Below are positions 26,515 to 35,705 of a stretch of 50,195 bases of DNA, one piece after another. A program made the position numbers and the translations under genes. Position 1 is the stretch's first letter. The number at the start of each line of letters is the position of its first letter. The DNA is taken from NCBI GenBank assembly GCA_900542945.1, contig UQPI01000010.1, forward strand, positions 1 through 50,195, read 5' to 3'. The DNA comes from an uncultured Collinsella sp. (GTDB lineage Bacteria > Actinomycetota > Coriobacteriia > Coriobacteriales > Coriobacteriaceae). Below the pieces are notes generated by a model. The model saw only the letters and a list, made by a program, of their open reading frames with translations. It did no database searches and was not told where the DNA came from.

Positions 26515-27537
26515 ATGACGGCAAGCGACGCGACCGCGACAATTAAAAAGGGGAATTCGGAGCCCAGTTTCGATAAAACGGCTCAGCGCATCCTCAATCT
26601 TTTCTTTGTGCTCAACAGCTCCCCCGAACCGCTGACGACCGAGCAGATCGTCTTGGATTCTGACCTGGGATATGGCTCGGGCAATATCGACTCGGATAAG
26701 CGCAAGTTTCGGCGCGATCGTGACAAACTGCTCGAACGCGGCATCTTAATCAAGGAGGTTCGCCCCGCCGGCGCGCAGGAGACCGAGGAAAGCTCATGGA
26801 CAATCGACCGCGAGCACACGTTTGCGGCAGGCGGCCTCATCACCGCAGACGACGCCGATATCCTGCTCAACGCTATCGACCAGACAATAGCGGCCGGCTC
26901 ATCCACTTTTGCCGCGCCGCTTGCCGATATTCGTTCCAAGATTGCCTACCTCACCGGCAGGACGACGGCGGACGAAGCACCGATCCGCCGCTCTCCCACC
27001 GTCGATGCGGTATGGAGCGCCTTTGCCGAGCGATGCGCGCTGCGATTTTTATATCAGAACGGACGCGGTGAGCAGAAAGAGCGTACCGTCTGCGTCTACG
27101 GCATGTTCGAGCGCGAGGGCGTTGCGTACTTCTGCGGCCTCGACAATGCCACCGACGACATCAGGACATTCCGCTGCGACCGTATCGTTCGCGCTTGGCG
27201 TCCTTCGAAGGCCTACGCCATCCCTGCAGACTTCAATCTCAACGACTACCTGTTCTTTGAATTCGATTTTGCCGACCGCCCGCCCGTTGCGGCTACGTTC
27301 TCGTTCGCCCCGCAGACGCAGATCGATATGATCAACGGCCTCACGCGCGGGCGAGGTGAGCTCGCACACACCGATTCGGGATGGACTTGGACCGTTGACG
27401 TGCGCGATCTTGAAGCCGCCGCCTCATTTTGCATGGCCCACGCCATGGACGGCATGAGGCCCATGGCCCCCAAATCGCTCAAGCAGGCGTGGAACCACCT
27501 CATTGAAAGGACGGTGCACGAGCATGCCCGTGCGTAA
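26515..27537 (+). CDS. WYL-domain transcriptional regulator (PafB-like)
   Basis: Regulator of 340 residues with an N-terminal helix-turn-helix (about 20-80, TAQRILNLFFVLNSS and RRDRDKLLERGI) and a central WYL domain (about 175-250, including FLYQNGRGEQKERTVCVYGM). A C-terminal region like the WCX extension completes it. WYL proteins sense nucleic-acid or nucleotide ligands, and some, such as PafBC, control DNA-damage genes. The next gene encodes a second WYL protein and overlaps by 14 bases, as in pafBC pairs. AGGA lies four bases before the ATG. Confidence 0.85.
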   Translation: MTASDATATIKKGNSEPSFDKTAQRILNLFFVLNSSPEPLTTEQIVLDSDLGYGSGNIDSDKRKFRRDRDKLLERGILIKEVRPAGAQETEESSWTIDREHTFAAGGLITADDADILLNAIDQTIAAGSSTFAAPLADIRSKIAYLTGRTTADEAPIRRSPTVDAVWSAFAERCALRFLYQNGRGEQKERTVCVYGMFEREGVAYFCGLDNATDDIRTFRCDRIVRAWRPSKAYAIPADFNLNDYLFFEFDFADRPPVAATFSFAPQTQIDMINGLTRGRGELAHTDSGWTWTVDVRDLEAAASFCMAHAMDGMRPMAPKSLKQAWNHLIERTVHEHARA

Positions 27538-28441
27538 ACTCACCAGCGAGCAGAGGCTCTCGCGCGCCATCGACATCATGGAGGCCCTCTACGCCGCCGG
27601 CGAGAGCGGCATGACACGAACCGAGATTTGCAGTCGCTTTGACATCACGGGGGCGTCGCTCGACGAGATTCTCGAGATCGTCTCGACGCTCGCGGACCGA
27701 GAATCGGGTGCGCGTATCATCTGCGAATGCCACGGCGAGCGCGTGGTCCTCACCGGTGACGCCGGGCGTGTACTACCGCTGCGCCTGAGTGCCGCCGAGG
27801 GCGCTGTGCTCAACCACGAACTTGAATCGTTGGGGATCGAGCCCCAGGCGGCGGCTCGAATTCGACATGCTCTTCTACCCGAAGAGCTCGGCTATAACCA
27901 GCACGTCTTTGACACCGTCAACCACGGGTCGCACTGGCAGCAGCTGAGCTGCGCCATTCAGGACGGCGTTCGCTGTCGTATCTCGTATCGCTCGATGGAC
28001 GATGCGCGGCCACGCGAGCGTCTGGTCGACCCCTTGCGCATTACAGCAAACGGCGACCAAACATATCTGATTGCCTGGGACATCGCGGTCGATGAGCAGC
28101 GCACCTATCGCATGGATAAAATCGAGGGACTCGCCTTGACGGAAGACTCCGTCGTGCCTCACGCACCGGACGTTGCATCCCTCCACGATTCCCTTGCCCG
28201 GACGCAGCGTAGCGCAAAGCTCTTGATGCCATTCGATATGGCGGAGCATCTGGACTGGGCCGGCATCACCCTAATCGAGCGCAGCGGGACAGACATGGCA
28301 ACGGTAACCGTACATTACGGCTCCGAGCGTTGGCTGCTGAGCCAGATAATCGCAGCGGGCGGAGCCATCCGCATCTTGGATGACCCCGCCCTGTCAAAGC
28401 GTCTGTGCGATATGGCAAAAACCCTCGTCTGTCCGCTTTAG
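27524..28441 (+). CDS. second WYL-domain regulator (PafC-like)
   Basis: Protein of 305 residues translated from within the end of the first WYL gene. It has an N-terminal helix-turn-helix (about 5-60, GMTRTEICSRFDI) and a WYL core with CRISYRSMDDARPRERLVDPLRI and TYLIAWD. A C-terminal WCX-like part follows. Overlapping genes for two WYL proteins usually give a heterodimer. The convergent helicase gene shares its last four bases with this one and could be a regulatory target (inference). The upstream ATG at 27503 lies deeper in the first gene and is less likely. Confidence 0.85.
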   Translation: MPVRKLTSEQRLSRAIDIMEALYAAGESGMTRTEICSRFDITGASLDEILEIVSTLADRESGARIICECHGERVVLTGDAGRVLPLRLSAAEGAVLNHELESLGIEPQAAARIRHALLPEELGYNQHVFDTVNHGSHWQQLSCAIQDGVRCRISYRSMDDARPRERLVDPLRITANGDQTYLIAWDIAVDEQRTYRMDKIEGLALTEDSVVPHAPDVASLHDSLARTQRSAKLLMPFDMAEHLDWAGITLIERSGTDMATVTVHYGSERWLLSQIIAAGGAIRILDDPALSKRLCDMAKTLVCPL

Positions 28442-31332
28442 CGCCGCCGCTCGTGGCGTGCACGCCACAGCTGTAGATAGTGCCCGATCTGCGCCGATTC
28501 GATGCGCTGGTAGGAGCTCGTGGGCAGCGACGTTAAAAACTTCTTGCCATAGCCCTTCGTCACCAGGCGAGGATCCGCCAAGATCAGCACACCGCTATCG
28601 GTCGACGAGCGAATCAAACGCCCCGCGGCCTGCTTAACCTCGAGCACCGCCTCGGGCAGCGAATAGCGCGCCCATGCGCGGTCTTCGCGCAGGTTGCGCT
28701 CGCACGAGAGCGGGTCCGTGGGGCTCGAGAACGGCAACTTGGGAATGATGACGCAGCGCAGCGTCTCGCCGCTGGCATCAAACCCCTCCCAGAAGGCCTT
28801 GAGCGCAAAAAGCGACGAGGTCGGTTCGTTGATAAACCGGTCGCGCAGGCGACGAGGAGATGAGTTGCGCTGCTGGCAGTTGAGCTCCAGACCCGCACGG
28901 GCCATCTTGGGCTCAACGCGGGCGTATAGGTCCTCCATGTCGCGCCGATTGGTGAACAACGTGAGCACCGATCCGCCCATGGCAAGATGGGCGTCGACCA
29001 GTACGCGCTCGAGCGCCGTAAGATAGCTCTCACGATCGCGCGGATCGGGGATATCGCCCGCAACGACTACGGCCATGTTCGAATCGAAGTCGTAGCTCGA
29101 ATCCAAGTGCAGCGATGACGACGTTGAAGCACCGATGCGATCAAGGCCGACCGCATGGTTAAAGTGCTCAAAGCTTTTGGACACCGTCATGGTCGCCGAG
29201 GCAAAGATAGCCGTGTGAACCTCGGGCAGCCACTCGGTTGCCAAGGCCTCGCCAATGTCGATGCGCTCTGCGGTCATTGACTCTCCGCCGGCACGCAGCC
29301 TGCGATTGACCTGCAGCGAATACACGTAGTGTTCATCGGTACCATCAATGATGAGTTTTAGGTTCTCGGCCAGCTCGTGCAGGCGGCGCGAGATATCACC
29401 CAGGTCGACAACAACCTCTGGCTTGTCGGCGGCGACGGCTTGCACCAGCGCGTCGACGCTCTTGTCAGCTTGTTCCAATGCGTCGATGCCAGTGTAGGCC
29501 GACTGTAAGAAATCATGCCAGTCGTCAGATTCGCGCAGCTCGGGGCCAATCCATAGATTGGCATTGTCATAACCCCCACGCGCACGGCGGCCGAGCTCGC
29601 GAACGCCATCGAACACGCCGGCGATCGCCATGCTCGCGCGCGCAACCGTCGACGTCGCCTTGGCAGTAAGGCCCAGATAGAGCGTAGAGCCCTCGGAGGT
29701 TGCCAAATCACGGGAAACCTGGCTTAGCGCGCCGGTGCTCGAGCCACCCAGACGCTCAAACAGAACGCGCGATTCGTCCGCCGACACCACACGCGCCCAC
29801 TGACGGCGCGCCTCGCGCTCGATGGAATGGGCCTCGTCGATTACCCAATGACGAATCGGAGGCAAAATCCTGCCCTCGGCCGCGACGTTGCGGAACAGCA
29901 GGGAATGGTTGGTGACCACCACATCGGCATGCGCCGCACGACGGCGAGCGCCGTGGACCAAACATTTATCAGGGAAAAACGGGCAGAGGCGACGAGCACA
30001 CTCGCGCGAGGCCGTCGTAAAGTCGGGACGGTTGACGCTGCGCCACCGAATGCCGAGCGAGTCGAGGTCGCCATCGGCTGATTGGCAGACGTACGCCATA
30101 ATGACCGCGACCGCCGTGAGCGTGTCCACCGGATCGCGCTTGGTGGTAATCTCGACCTGGCCGCGGCTCATGCGCTCGAGCTTGCGCAGGCACGGATAGT
30201 GGTCATACCCCTTGAGAGCGCAAAATGACAGACCACCGTCCAGTTGCTCGGCAAGTTTTGGCAGCTCATGGTACATGAGCTGGTCGGCAAGATTGTTCGA
30301 TTTGGTCGCAATACCAACCGTGATGTTGTTACGGCGTGCTGCCTCGGCAAAAGGCACCAGATAGGCCATCGATTTGCCGACGCCTGTGCCTGCCTCAATT
30401 ACTCGATGAGTGCCCGTGACCAGCGCATCGCGGACCTCGAGCGCCATCGCGATCTGCTCATCACGCGGCTCGTAGGTGGGATACATGCGATTGACCAGGC
30501 CACCTGGCGCATAGTCTGCCTCGATCTCCTCACGACTCGGCATCTTGAGAACCGGCAGCTCATCGGCGTCCACCCGATCGTCGGCGCGATCGGCCTTGAG
30601 AACGTCAGCACGAGCGGCGCTGAGAGAGAAGATAGAACCAGGGTTCTGCCCTGCCAAGAATGAGAAGATAGGACGATAGGACCAAGGCACGTCCGGATGC
30701 ATGTCGGCTAGGCGCGCCATGAGGCCCTGGGGCAAGTCGGTGAGCGCCACGAGCAACACGCGCCATACGCCACACAGGGCGTCGACGTCGGCATTGGCAC
30801 GGTGTGATACCGAGTCGCAGCCAAACAGATCGGCCATAAAAGACAGCTTGTGCGAGGCCAGGCGCGGTAGCGCGATGCGCGACAGCGCCAGCGAATCGAT
30901 CCAAATATCGCTCACGTTGACGCCGCCTTTGACCGACTCGATAAACGAGCGGTCGAACGTGGCGTTATGTGCGATCACCGGGCAACCACCGACAAAATCG
31001 GCGAGAGCGGCGACGGCCTCAACGGCCGACGGGGCATCTGCCACATCGGCATTTGTAATGCTCGTGAGCTCGGTAATCTCGGCGGGAATCAGCTGCTTGG
31101 GATGCACGAAGGTATCGAAGCGGTCGATGACCTCGCGGCCCGAAAGACGGGCCGCCGAGATCTCAATCAGCTCATTGTCCTGCACCGAAAGACCCGTGGT
31201 CTCGGTATCGAGGACGACAACGTCTTCCTCGATAAGGCCGAAGGACTGCGTTTTGGCGCGTTCGGCAAGCGTGGCATAGGAGTCGACGACAAACTGCGGC
31301 GTTCCTGACGAAACCGCGTCCTCGATTAGCAT
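28438..31332 (-). CDS. DEDD exonuclease-DinG-type helicase fusion
   Basis: DNA-repair enzyme of 964 residues. The N-terminal DnaQ-like 3'-5' exonuclease domain (about 35-195) keeps Asp42/Glu44 in LDTETTGL, AHNATFD and HRANADVD. The remainder is an XPD/DinG superfamily 2 helicase: Walker A AGTGVGKS (314-321), a cysteine cluster ECARRLCPFFPDKC suited to an iron-sulfur centre, the DEAH box VIDEAH and the C-terminal motif QAAGRLIRS. This domain pair is known from Gram-positive DinG proteins. The start codon overlaps the end of ddl by seven bases. The 3' end meets the WYL pair head to head. Confidence 0.9.
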   Translation of the reverse strand: MLIEDAVSSGTPQFVVDSYATLAERAKTQSFGLIEEDVVVLDTETTGLSVQDNELIEISAARLSGREVIDRFDTFVHPKQLIPAEITELTSITNADVADAPSAVEAVAALADFVGGCPVIAHNATFDRSFIESVKGGVNVSDIWIDSLALSRIALPRLASHKLSFMADLFGCDSVSHRANADVDALCGVWRVLLVALTDLPQGLMARLADMHPDVPWSYRPIFSFLAGQNPGSIFSLSAARADVLKADRADDRVDADELPVLKMPSREEIEADYAPGGLVNRMYPTYEPRDEQIAMALEVRDALVTGTHRVIEAGTGVGKSMAYLVPFAEAARRNNITVGIATKSNNLADQLMYHELPKLAEQLDGGLSFCALKGYDHYPCLRKLERMSRGQVEITTKRDPVDTLTAVAVIMAYVCQSADGDLDSLGIRWRSVNRPDFTTASRECARRLCPFFPDKCLVHGARRRAAHADVVVTNHSLLFRNVAAEGRILPPIRHWVIDEAHSIEREARRQWARVVSADESRVLFERLGGSSTGALSQVSRDLATSEGSTLYLGLTAKATSTVARASMAIAGVFDGVRELGRRARGGYDNANLWIGPELRESDDWHDFLQSAYTGIDALEQADKSVDALVQAVAADKPEVVVDLGDISRRLHELAENLKLIIDGTDEHYVYSLQVNRRLRAGGESMTAERIDIGEALATEWLPEVHTAIFASATMTVSKSFEHFNHAVGLDRIGASTSSSLHLDSSYDFDSNMAVVVAGDIPDPRDRESYLTALERVLVDAHLAMGGSVLTLFTNRRDMEDLYARVEPKMARAGLELNCQQRNSSPRRLRDRFINEPTSSLFALKAFWEGFDASGETLRCVIIPKLPFSSPTDPLSCERNLREDRAWARYSLPEAVLEVKQAAGRLIRSSTDSGVLILADPRLVTKGYGKKFLTSLPTSSYQRIESAQIGHYLQLWRARHERRR

Positions 31333-32291
31333 GCAATGCCCGCTCGACGAAGACCCATACGGATCAGACTGTCACAGACCTGCGGGAACGTCATGTCGTC
31401 GGTGTGGCGGATCTCATCCGGATACAGTGACGTATCGGTCATGCCGGGAATGGTATTGGTCTCGAGGATAACGGGGCCGTCCTCGCTCACGATAAAGTCG
31501 CTGCGCGAGATACCCAGGCAACCGAGGGCCTTGTGAGCGGCACAGGCAAGCTCCTGGGCACGAGCGTAGTTCTCGGGCGAAATCTGCGCCGGAATGCGAT
31601 GGATATCCGTAGGGTCGACATACTTCACGTCCAGATCGTAGAACTCGCAGTCCTCGGGCTTACGAATCTCGACAATCGGCAGGGCACACACGTCATCCTC
31701 GCCGTATACGCCGACGGTGATCTCGGTACCCTCGATGCACTTCTCGACCAGCACTTTGTCGCCGTACTCAAACGCCTTGGCGATTGCCGCGGGCAGCTCG
31801 GAGGGCTCATGGACCAGGGAAATACCGTAGCTGGAACCGTTGACGGCCGGCTTCACAAAGCAGCGCTCGCCACAAACCTCGACGATATGATCGATATCGA
31901 CTTCATCGCCCGCCTCGAGCGCGAGGCCGGGGGCAATGGGAATGCCCGCCTTGGCGTACAGGAGCTTCGAGACCTCCTTGTCGGCACCGCAAGCGCTGGC
32001 AAGCACGCCCGAGGCCGTGTAGGGGATACCCAGGGTCTCCATGGCACCCTGCATGGCACCATCCTCACCGCCGGCACCGTGCATGGCAATAAACGCCACG
32101 TCGAAACCACCGGTCGCCATGGTTACCATAAAGTCATCGGCAGCCGTGTCGAGCAGCTCCACCGAAGTGTAGCCGGCTTCCTTCAGTGCCACCACGACGT
32201 TCTTTCCCGAATTGAGCGAGATCTCGCGCTCGGCGGAACGACCGCCCGCCAAGACCGCTACGTGCATGTTCTCTAGGCTTTTACCCGGCAT
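31326..32291 (-). CDS. ddl: D-alanine--D-alanine ligase
   Basis: ATP-grasp enzyme of 321 residues making the D-Ala-D-Ala dipeptide for peptidoglycan. Family motifs visible: HGAGGEDGAMQG near 70-81, KPAVNGSSYGIS, EKCIEGTEITVGV, the omega-loop Tyr and Lys in FYDLDVKY, and LETNTIPGMTDTSLYP near the end. The Tyr in the omega loop fits the normal D-Ala ligase rather than D-lactate types. The ATG at 32291 follows GGAGG. Its 3' end overlaps the helicase gene, so the two are probably co-transcribed. Confidence 0.95.
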   Translation of the reverse strand: MPGKSLENMHVAVLAGGRSAEREISLNSGKNVVVALKEAGYTSVELLDTAADDFMVTMATGGFDVAFIAMHGAGGEDGAMQGAMETLGIPYTASGVLASACGADKEVSKLLYAKAGIPIAPGLALEAGDEVDIDHIVEVCGERCFVKPAVNGSSYGISLVHEPSELPAAIAKAFEYGDKVLVEKCIEGTEITVGVYGEDDVCALPIVEIRKPEDCEFYDLDVKYVDPTDIHRIPAQISPENYARAQELACAAHKALGCLGISRSDFIVSEDGPVILETNTIPGMTDTSLYPDEIRHTDDMTFPQVCDSLIRMGLRRAGIAC

Positions 32292-32331
32292 GGGCAGACT
32301 CCTCCTCTATAATTTCTGCAGCTGATACCAT

Positions 32332-32361
32332 ATTGTAGCGATACCCTCTACGTTTCCCCAA
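32332..32361 (-). promoter_or_regulatory. candidate promoter of ddl
   Basis: The minus strand carries TTGGGG (32356-32361), an 18-base spacer and TACAAT (32332-32337), about 40 bases before the ddl start. The -35 box resembles that of tRNA-Lys. It overlaps the short region shared with the divergent rlmN gene. Confidence 0.4.
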
Positions 32362-32376
32362 AATCGAAAGGCTTCC

Positions 32377-33429
32377 ATGAATCCCAGGACTAAATCTCAG
32401 GACATTCGCGACTTGAGCCAAAACGATATTCGCGAGCTTGTGGCCGAACTTGGCCAGCCCGCCTTCCGCGCAAAGCAGCTCATCGAATGGGTTTTTGAGA
32501 AGAACGTTTGTTCGTTTGACGATATGACCAACCTTCCCAAGGCTTTCCGCGAGCAGCTTAAAGAGGCTTTTGCCTTTGACACGCCGACTGAACTCACCAA
32601 GCAGATTTCTAAAGATGGTTCTCGCAAGTATCTGCTCGAGTACCACGACGACATTTCCGTCGAGACCGTCGGTATGCCCCGTCGTAACAAGCTTTCCGTC
32701 TGCGTTTCCACCCAGGCAGGCTGTGGCATGGGCTGCGCCTTTTGCGCTACCGGTCTCAACGGCCTCAAGCGCTCTCTGACCGCTCAAGAGATCGTCGACC
32801 AGGTACTTCATGTATCCAACGATTTTGGCGAGCGTGCCACGAGCGTTGTCTTCATGGGCCAGGGCGAGCCGTTTGCCAACTACGACGAGGTTCTCAAGGC
32901 ACTGCGTATCCTCAACGACCCCGATGGCATCGGTATCGGCGCCCGTCACCTCACCGTCTCTACCAGCGGCGTTATTCCCGGTATTCGCAAATTTGCCGAC
33001 ATCCCCGAGCAGTTCACGCTTGCCGTTTCCCTGCACTCCGCCATCCAGTCGACGCGCAACAAGCTCATGCCCGGCGTTAAGAAGTACACGCTGCTCCGCC
33101 TTCACGAGGCGCTTCAGCTCTACACCGAGAAGACCGGCCGCCGCCCGACCTATGAATATGCCATGATCGAAGGCGTCAACGATACGAATCCCGAGATGCA
33201 GGCACTCTGCGACTTCTGCGAGGGAACGCTGTGCCACGTTAACCTGATTCAGCTTAACGACATCGAGGGCAGCCCGCTCAAGCCGTCGCCGATTCATAAG
33301 GTCGAGGATCTTCAGCGCCGCCTTGAGTCTCGTGGTATCGAGACCACGATTCGTAACTCCCGCGGTAACGATATTGACGCCGCTTGCGGACAGCTGAAGC
33401 AGCGCTTCAAAGTTCAAAAGAACGCATAG
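32377..33429 (+). CDS. rlmN: dual-specificity rRNA/tRNA adenine-C2 methyltransferase RlmN
   Basis: Radical-SAM enzyme of 350 residues that methylates C2 of A2503 in 23S rRNA and A37 in some tRNAs. The cluster-binding motif is Cys116, Cys120, Cys123 in CGMGCAFC. The GQGEP motif, the SLHS segment and the C-terminal methyl-carrier cysteine (Cys337 in DAACGQL) are all present. It stands alone on the plus strand, divergent from ddl, and is followed by a strong hairpin terminator and a degenerate parS site. Confidence 0.95.
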   Translation: MNPRTKSQDIRDLSQNDIRELVAELGQPAFRAKQLIEWVFEKNVCSFDDMTNLPKAFREQLKEAFAFDTPTELTKQISKDGSRKYLLEYHDDISVETVGMPRRNKLSVCVSTQAGCGMGCAFCATGLNGLKRSLTAQEIVDQVLHVSNDFGERATSVVFMGQGEPFANYDEVLKALRILNDPDGIGIGARHLTVSTSGVIPGIRKFADIPEQFTLAVSLHSAIQSTRNKLMPGVKKYTLLRLHEALQLYTEKTGRRPTYEYAMIEGVNDTNPEMQALCDFCEGTLCHVNLIQLNDIEGSPLKPSPIHKVEDLQRRLESRGIETTIRNSRGNDIDAACGQLKQRFKVQKNA

Positions 33430-33447
33430 GGGAGTCACACCCCAAAA

Positions 33448-33463
33448 CGTTTCATGTGAAACA
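33448..33463. other. degenerate parS site
   Basis: CGTTTCATGTGAAACA differs at two positions from the perfect parS sequence found three times near parA. It lies 19 bases beyond rlmN. Confidence 0.55.
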
Positions 33464-33465
33464 TC

Positions 33466-33505
33466 GAATAGCCCGGGCTGCAGGATATGCAACCCGGGCT
33501 ATTTC
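33466..33505 (+). terminator. rlmN terminator
   Basis: ATAGCCCGGG pairs with CCCGGGCTAT around a 15-base loop and is followed by a T-rich tail. Confidence 0.8.
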
Positions 33506-33559
33506 ATTTATTGACCTCGATTATGAATCAGCTGCTATTGGCCCCATTAATAACAGCCA

Positions 33560-33600
33560 AAATAAGGGGCCCTTGTCTTGTGAATCAGACAAGGGCCCCG
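33560..33600 (-). terminator. terminator of the parAB unit
   Basis: GGGGCCCTTGTCT pairs perfectly with AGACAAGGGCCCC around eight bases. On the minus strand it is followed by TTATTTT. It ends the parA-parB-small-gene transcript 29 bases after the last stop codon. Confidence 0.8.
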
Positions 33601-33628
33601 CAAAAAATGCTGGGTAATTGTTAGGTAC

Positions 33629-33883
33629 CTAATAGCCTACATTTTCCCATTGGTTGCTAACCCAACCTTGATTAATCTTGGGATTCTTAGTCACCTGAGC
33701 AGTACGCATAGCGACATCTTCGGTCATTGCATCCATTTTCTTCTTAGATGTATCGACAATATCTTGCGCGCCACGAAGCAAACGACCTCGAAGTTCATCG
33801 TCTGTCGCGATCTTATAGCCAGCAAAGGCACCAGCCGCGACAGTCGTCGCCAATGCAATCGCAGTTAAAATCTTATTCCTCAT
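33629..33883 (-). CDS. small anchored protein coupled to parB
   Basis: Protein of 84 residues with a basic N-terminus (MRNKIL), an Ala/Thr/Gly-rich helix serving as signal or anchor, and a short charged helical part resembling YtxH-like proteins (LRGRLLRGAQDIVDTSKKKM). Function unknown. The ATG at 33883 lies inside the end of parB (11-base overlap) and has AAGGAGG five bases upstream, so it is translated with parB. Its stop codon falls in the palindrome TTAGGTACCTAA. Confidence 0.75.
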   Translation of the reverse strand: MRNKILTAIALATTVAAGAFAGYKIATDDELRGRLLRGAQDIVDTSKKKMDAMTEDVAMRTAQVTKNPKINQGWVSNQWENVGY

Positions 33884-34778
33884 CTTGGCCTCCTTGATCA
33901 AACTGAATCATTTCACCAAGAATACGAGAGAGCTCTTCCTCGTCTTTAAACTCAATCTCAATCTTATTCTTTCCACGCGAGCTCTTCACACGAACATTCG
34001 TGTTGAAAACTTGACGAAGGACTCGAGCGGCCTTTTTGAATGACTGAGGTGTTGCTGGCCTCGGAGTCCTTGGCGTCTCTCCGGCAGAAAACAACGGAGC
34101 AAGATTTTCTGTCGCTCTTACGGAAAGGCCCTCTGCGACAACCTTCTCTGCAAGTCGAATTCGAGCGTCCTCATAGGGAACTGCAAGAATCGCACGCGCA
34201 TGACCAGCAGTAAGTTTGCCGTCAAAAATCATCTGCTGAACAACTTCAGGGAGATCGAGAAGGCGCAGCGAGTTTGTAATTGCAGAGCGTGACTTGCTTA
34301 CTGCCTTCGACAATGCCTCTTGGGTCATACCGCTGGCGTCGATGAGCTGTCGGTAGCCCTTAGCCTCTTCGACGGGATTCAGATCAGAACGCTGAAGGTT
34401 TTCGATAAGAGCAAGAGCCAACATCTCTTCATCATTAACCTCTTTAATGATGACAGGCAGCTCCTCAAGACCAGCAAGCTTTGACGCCTGGTAACGACGC
34501 TCACCAGCGATTATCTCATAGCCGTTTCCATGCTTACGAACCAAAAGAGGCTGCAAAACGCCATGTTCTTGGATTGACTCGCTCAACTCGCGAAGTTCAG
34601 TTTCGTTAAAGTGAATTCGCGGCTGATTAGGGTTGGGAACGACATCTTCAATAGGCAGTTTTGTTTCAGATGCGGCATTTGAAGCAGATGCAGCCGAACC
34701 ACCGGTCTCATACTCGGCCTCTGAGACCAAAGCATTGAGTCCACGTCCCAAACCTCCACGTTTCTTTACACTAGGCAC
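33873..34778 (-). CDS. parB: chromosome partitioning protein ParB
   Basis: CTP-dependent DNA clamp of 301 residues that loads at parS and spreads along origin DNA. Visible: N-terminal basic ParA-contact segment (KKRGGLGRGLNAL), the NPNQPRIHF and GERRYQA motifs of the CTPase domain, EEMLALALIENLQRSDLNPVEEA, a helix-turn-helix (GMTQEALSKAVSKSRSAITNSLRLL) that recognises parS, and a C-terminal dimerisation part. The GTG start overlaps the parA stop by eight bases. Three perfect parS copies lie just upstream of parA. Confidence 0.96.
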   Translation of the reverse strand: MPSVKKRGGLGRGLNALVSEAEYETGGSAASASNAASETKLPIEDVVPNPNQPRIHFNETELRELSESIQEHGVLQPLLVRKHGNGYEIIAGERRYQASKLAGLEELPVIIKEVNDEEMLALALIENLQRSDLNPVEEAKGYRQLIDASGMTQEALSKAVSKSRSAITNSLRLLDLPEVVQQMIFDGKLTAGHARAILAVPYEDARIRLAEKVVAEGLSVRATENLAPLFSAGETPRTPRPATPQSFKKAARVLRQVFNTNVRVKSSRGKNKIEIEFKDEEELSRILGEMIQFDQGGQDEE

Positions 34779-35571
34779 GCTTGATCACCTCTTTTGCAAG
34801 GTTCATATACGCTTTTGCACCCTTATTTTGAGGTGCATAGGTAATTACCGGCTCTCCAAAAGACGGAGCTTCAGAGATTTTAACCGTACGGGGGATCAGC
34901 GTCTTAAACGCCTTATCACCAAAGTACGATTGAACCTCCTCAACAACCTGATTCGATAGAGAAGTACGCGAGTCATACATGGTCATAAGCACACCATAGG
35001 TGTCTAAGCCCTTGTTCAGACGTGATTTGACCATCTTCATTGACTCAAGCAGCTTCGTAACGCCCTCGAGTGCATAATACTCGCACTGGATCGGAATCAA
35101 AACGCTGTCTGCCGCGGTCAAGGCGTTGATAGTAAGCAGGCCGAGCGAAGGGGGACAGTCAATGAAAATAAAATCGAACTCGTCCTGAATCGGCTCAAGC
35201 AAATCTTTGAGGCGGGTTTCACGAGCGATTGCGCTTACGAGCTCAATTTCCGCGCCTGCAAGCTGAATTGTAGCCGGAATTACGAATACCTTTTTGCAAT
35301 TTGTATCAAGAACAAGCGATTCTGCCGGCACATCATTCAACAATGCATCATAGATGCAGTGATCAAGGTCTTCTTTTTCAATTCCGAATCCACTGGTGCT
35401 GTTTCCCTGCGGATCAAAATCGACAATCAGTGTCTTACGACCTTGCTCACCCAGTGCTGCTGCAAGGTTTACAGCCGTCGTCGATTTACCGACACCGCCT
35501 TTTTGATTGATGATTGCAATGATACGCGTGTCTTTTGCGCTCTTAGAACGCTTAACGTCGCGAAATCCCAC
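34771..35571 (-). CDS. parA: chromosome partitioning ATPase ParA/Soj
   Basis: Deviant Walker ATPase of 266 residues that moves ParB-parS complexes apart. It has KGGVGKST in the P-loop with the signature lysine (Lys24 region), IVDFDPQGN, and FIDCPPSLG. The start is GTG with AGGAGG four bases upstream. The gene is followed by parB with an eight-base overlap. The 134-base upstream gap contains three parS sites, so ParB binding may also influence its transcription. Confidence 0.96.
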   Translation of the reverse strand: MGFRDVKRSKSAKDTRIIAIINQKGGVGKSTTAVNLAAALGEQGRKTLIVDFDPQGNSTSGFGIEKEDLDHCIYDALLNDVPAESLVLDTNCKKVFVIPATIQLAGAEIELVSAIARETRLKDLLEPIQDEFDFIFIDCPPSLGLLTINALTAADSVLIPIQCEYYALEGVTKLLESMKMVKSRLNKGLDTYGVLMTMYDSRTSLSNQVVEEVQSYFGDKAFKTLIPRTVKISEAPSFGEPVITYAPQNKGAKAYMNLAKEVIKRA

Positions 35572-35610
35572 GGTCCCTCCTGGTGTGTATTAAAGCTGTC
35601 AAACGGAGGA

Positions 35611-35626
35611 TGTTTCACGTGAAACA
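35611..35626. other. parS site 1
   Basis: TGTTTCACGTGAAACA, a perfect 16-base palindrome identical to the widely conserved bacterial parS. It is the closest to parA. Confidence 0.95.
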
Positions 35627-35649
35627 TTCCGATTCGATATCAACCGCCA

Positions 35650-35665
35650 TGTTTCACGTGAAACA
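35650..35665. other. parS site 2
   Basis: Perfect parS palindrome, 39 bases from site 1 by start positions, which places the two on similar faces of the helix only approximately. Confidence 0.95.
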
Positions 35666-35688
35666 CTGCAAGTTGTTAGTATCCATTA

Positions 35689-35704
35689 TGTTTCACGTGA
35701 AACA
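35689..35704. other. parS site 3
   Basis: Perfect parS palindrome, again 39 bases from the previous site and touching the rsmG stop codon. The equal spacing of the three sites is noteworthy. Confidence 0.95.
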
Positions 35705-35705
35705 T

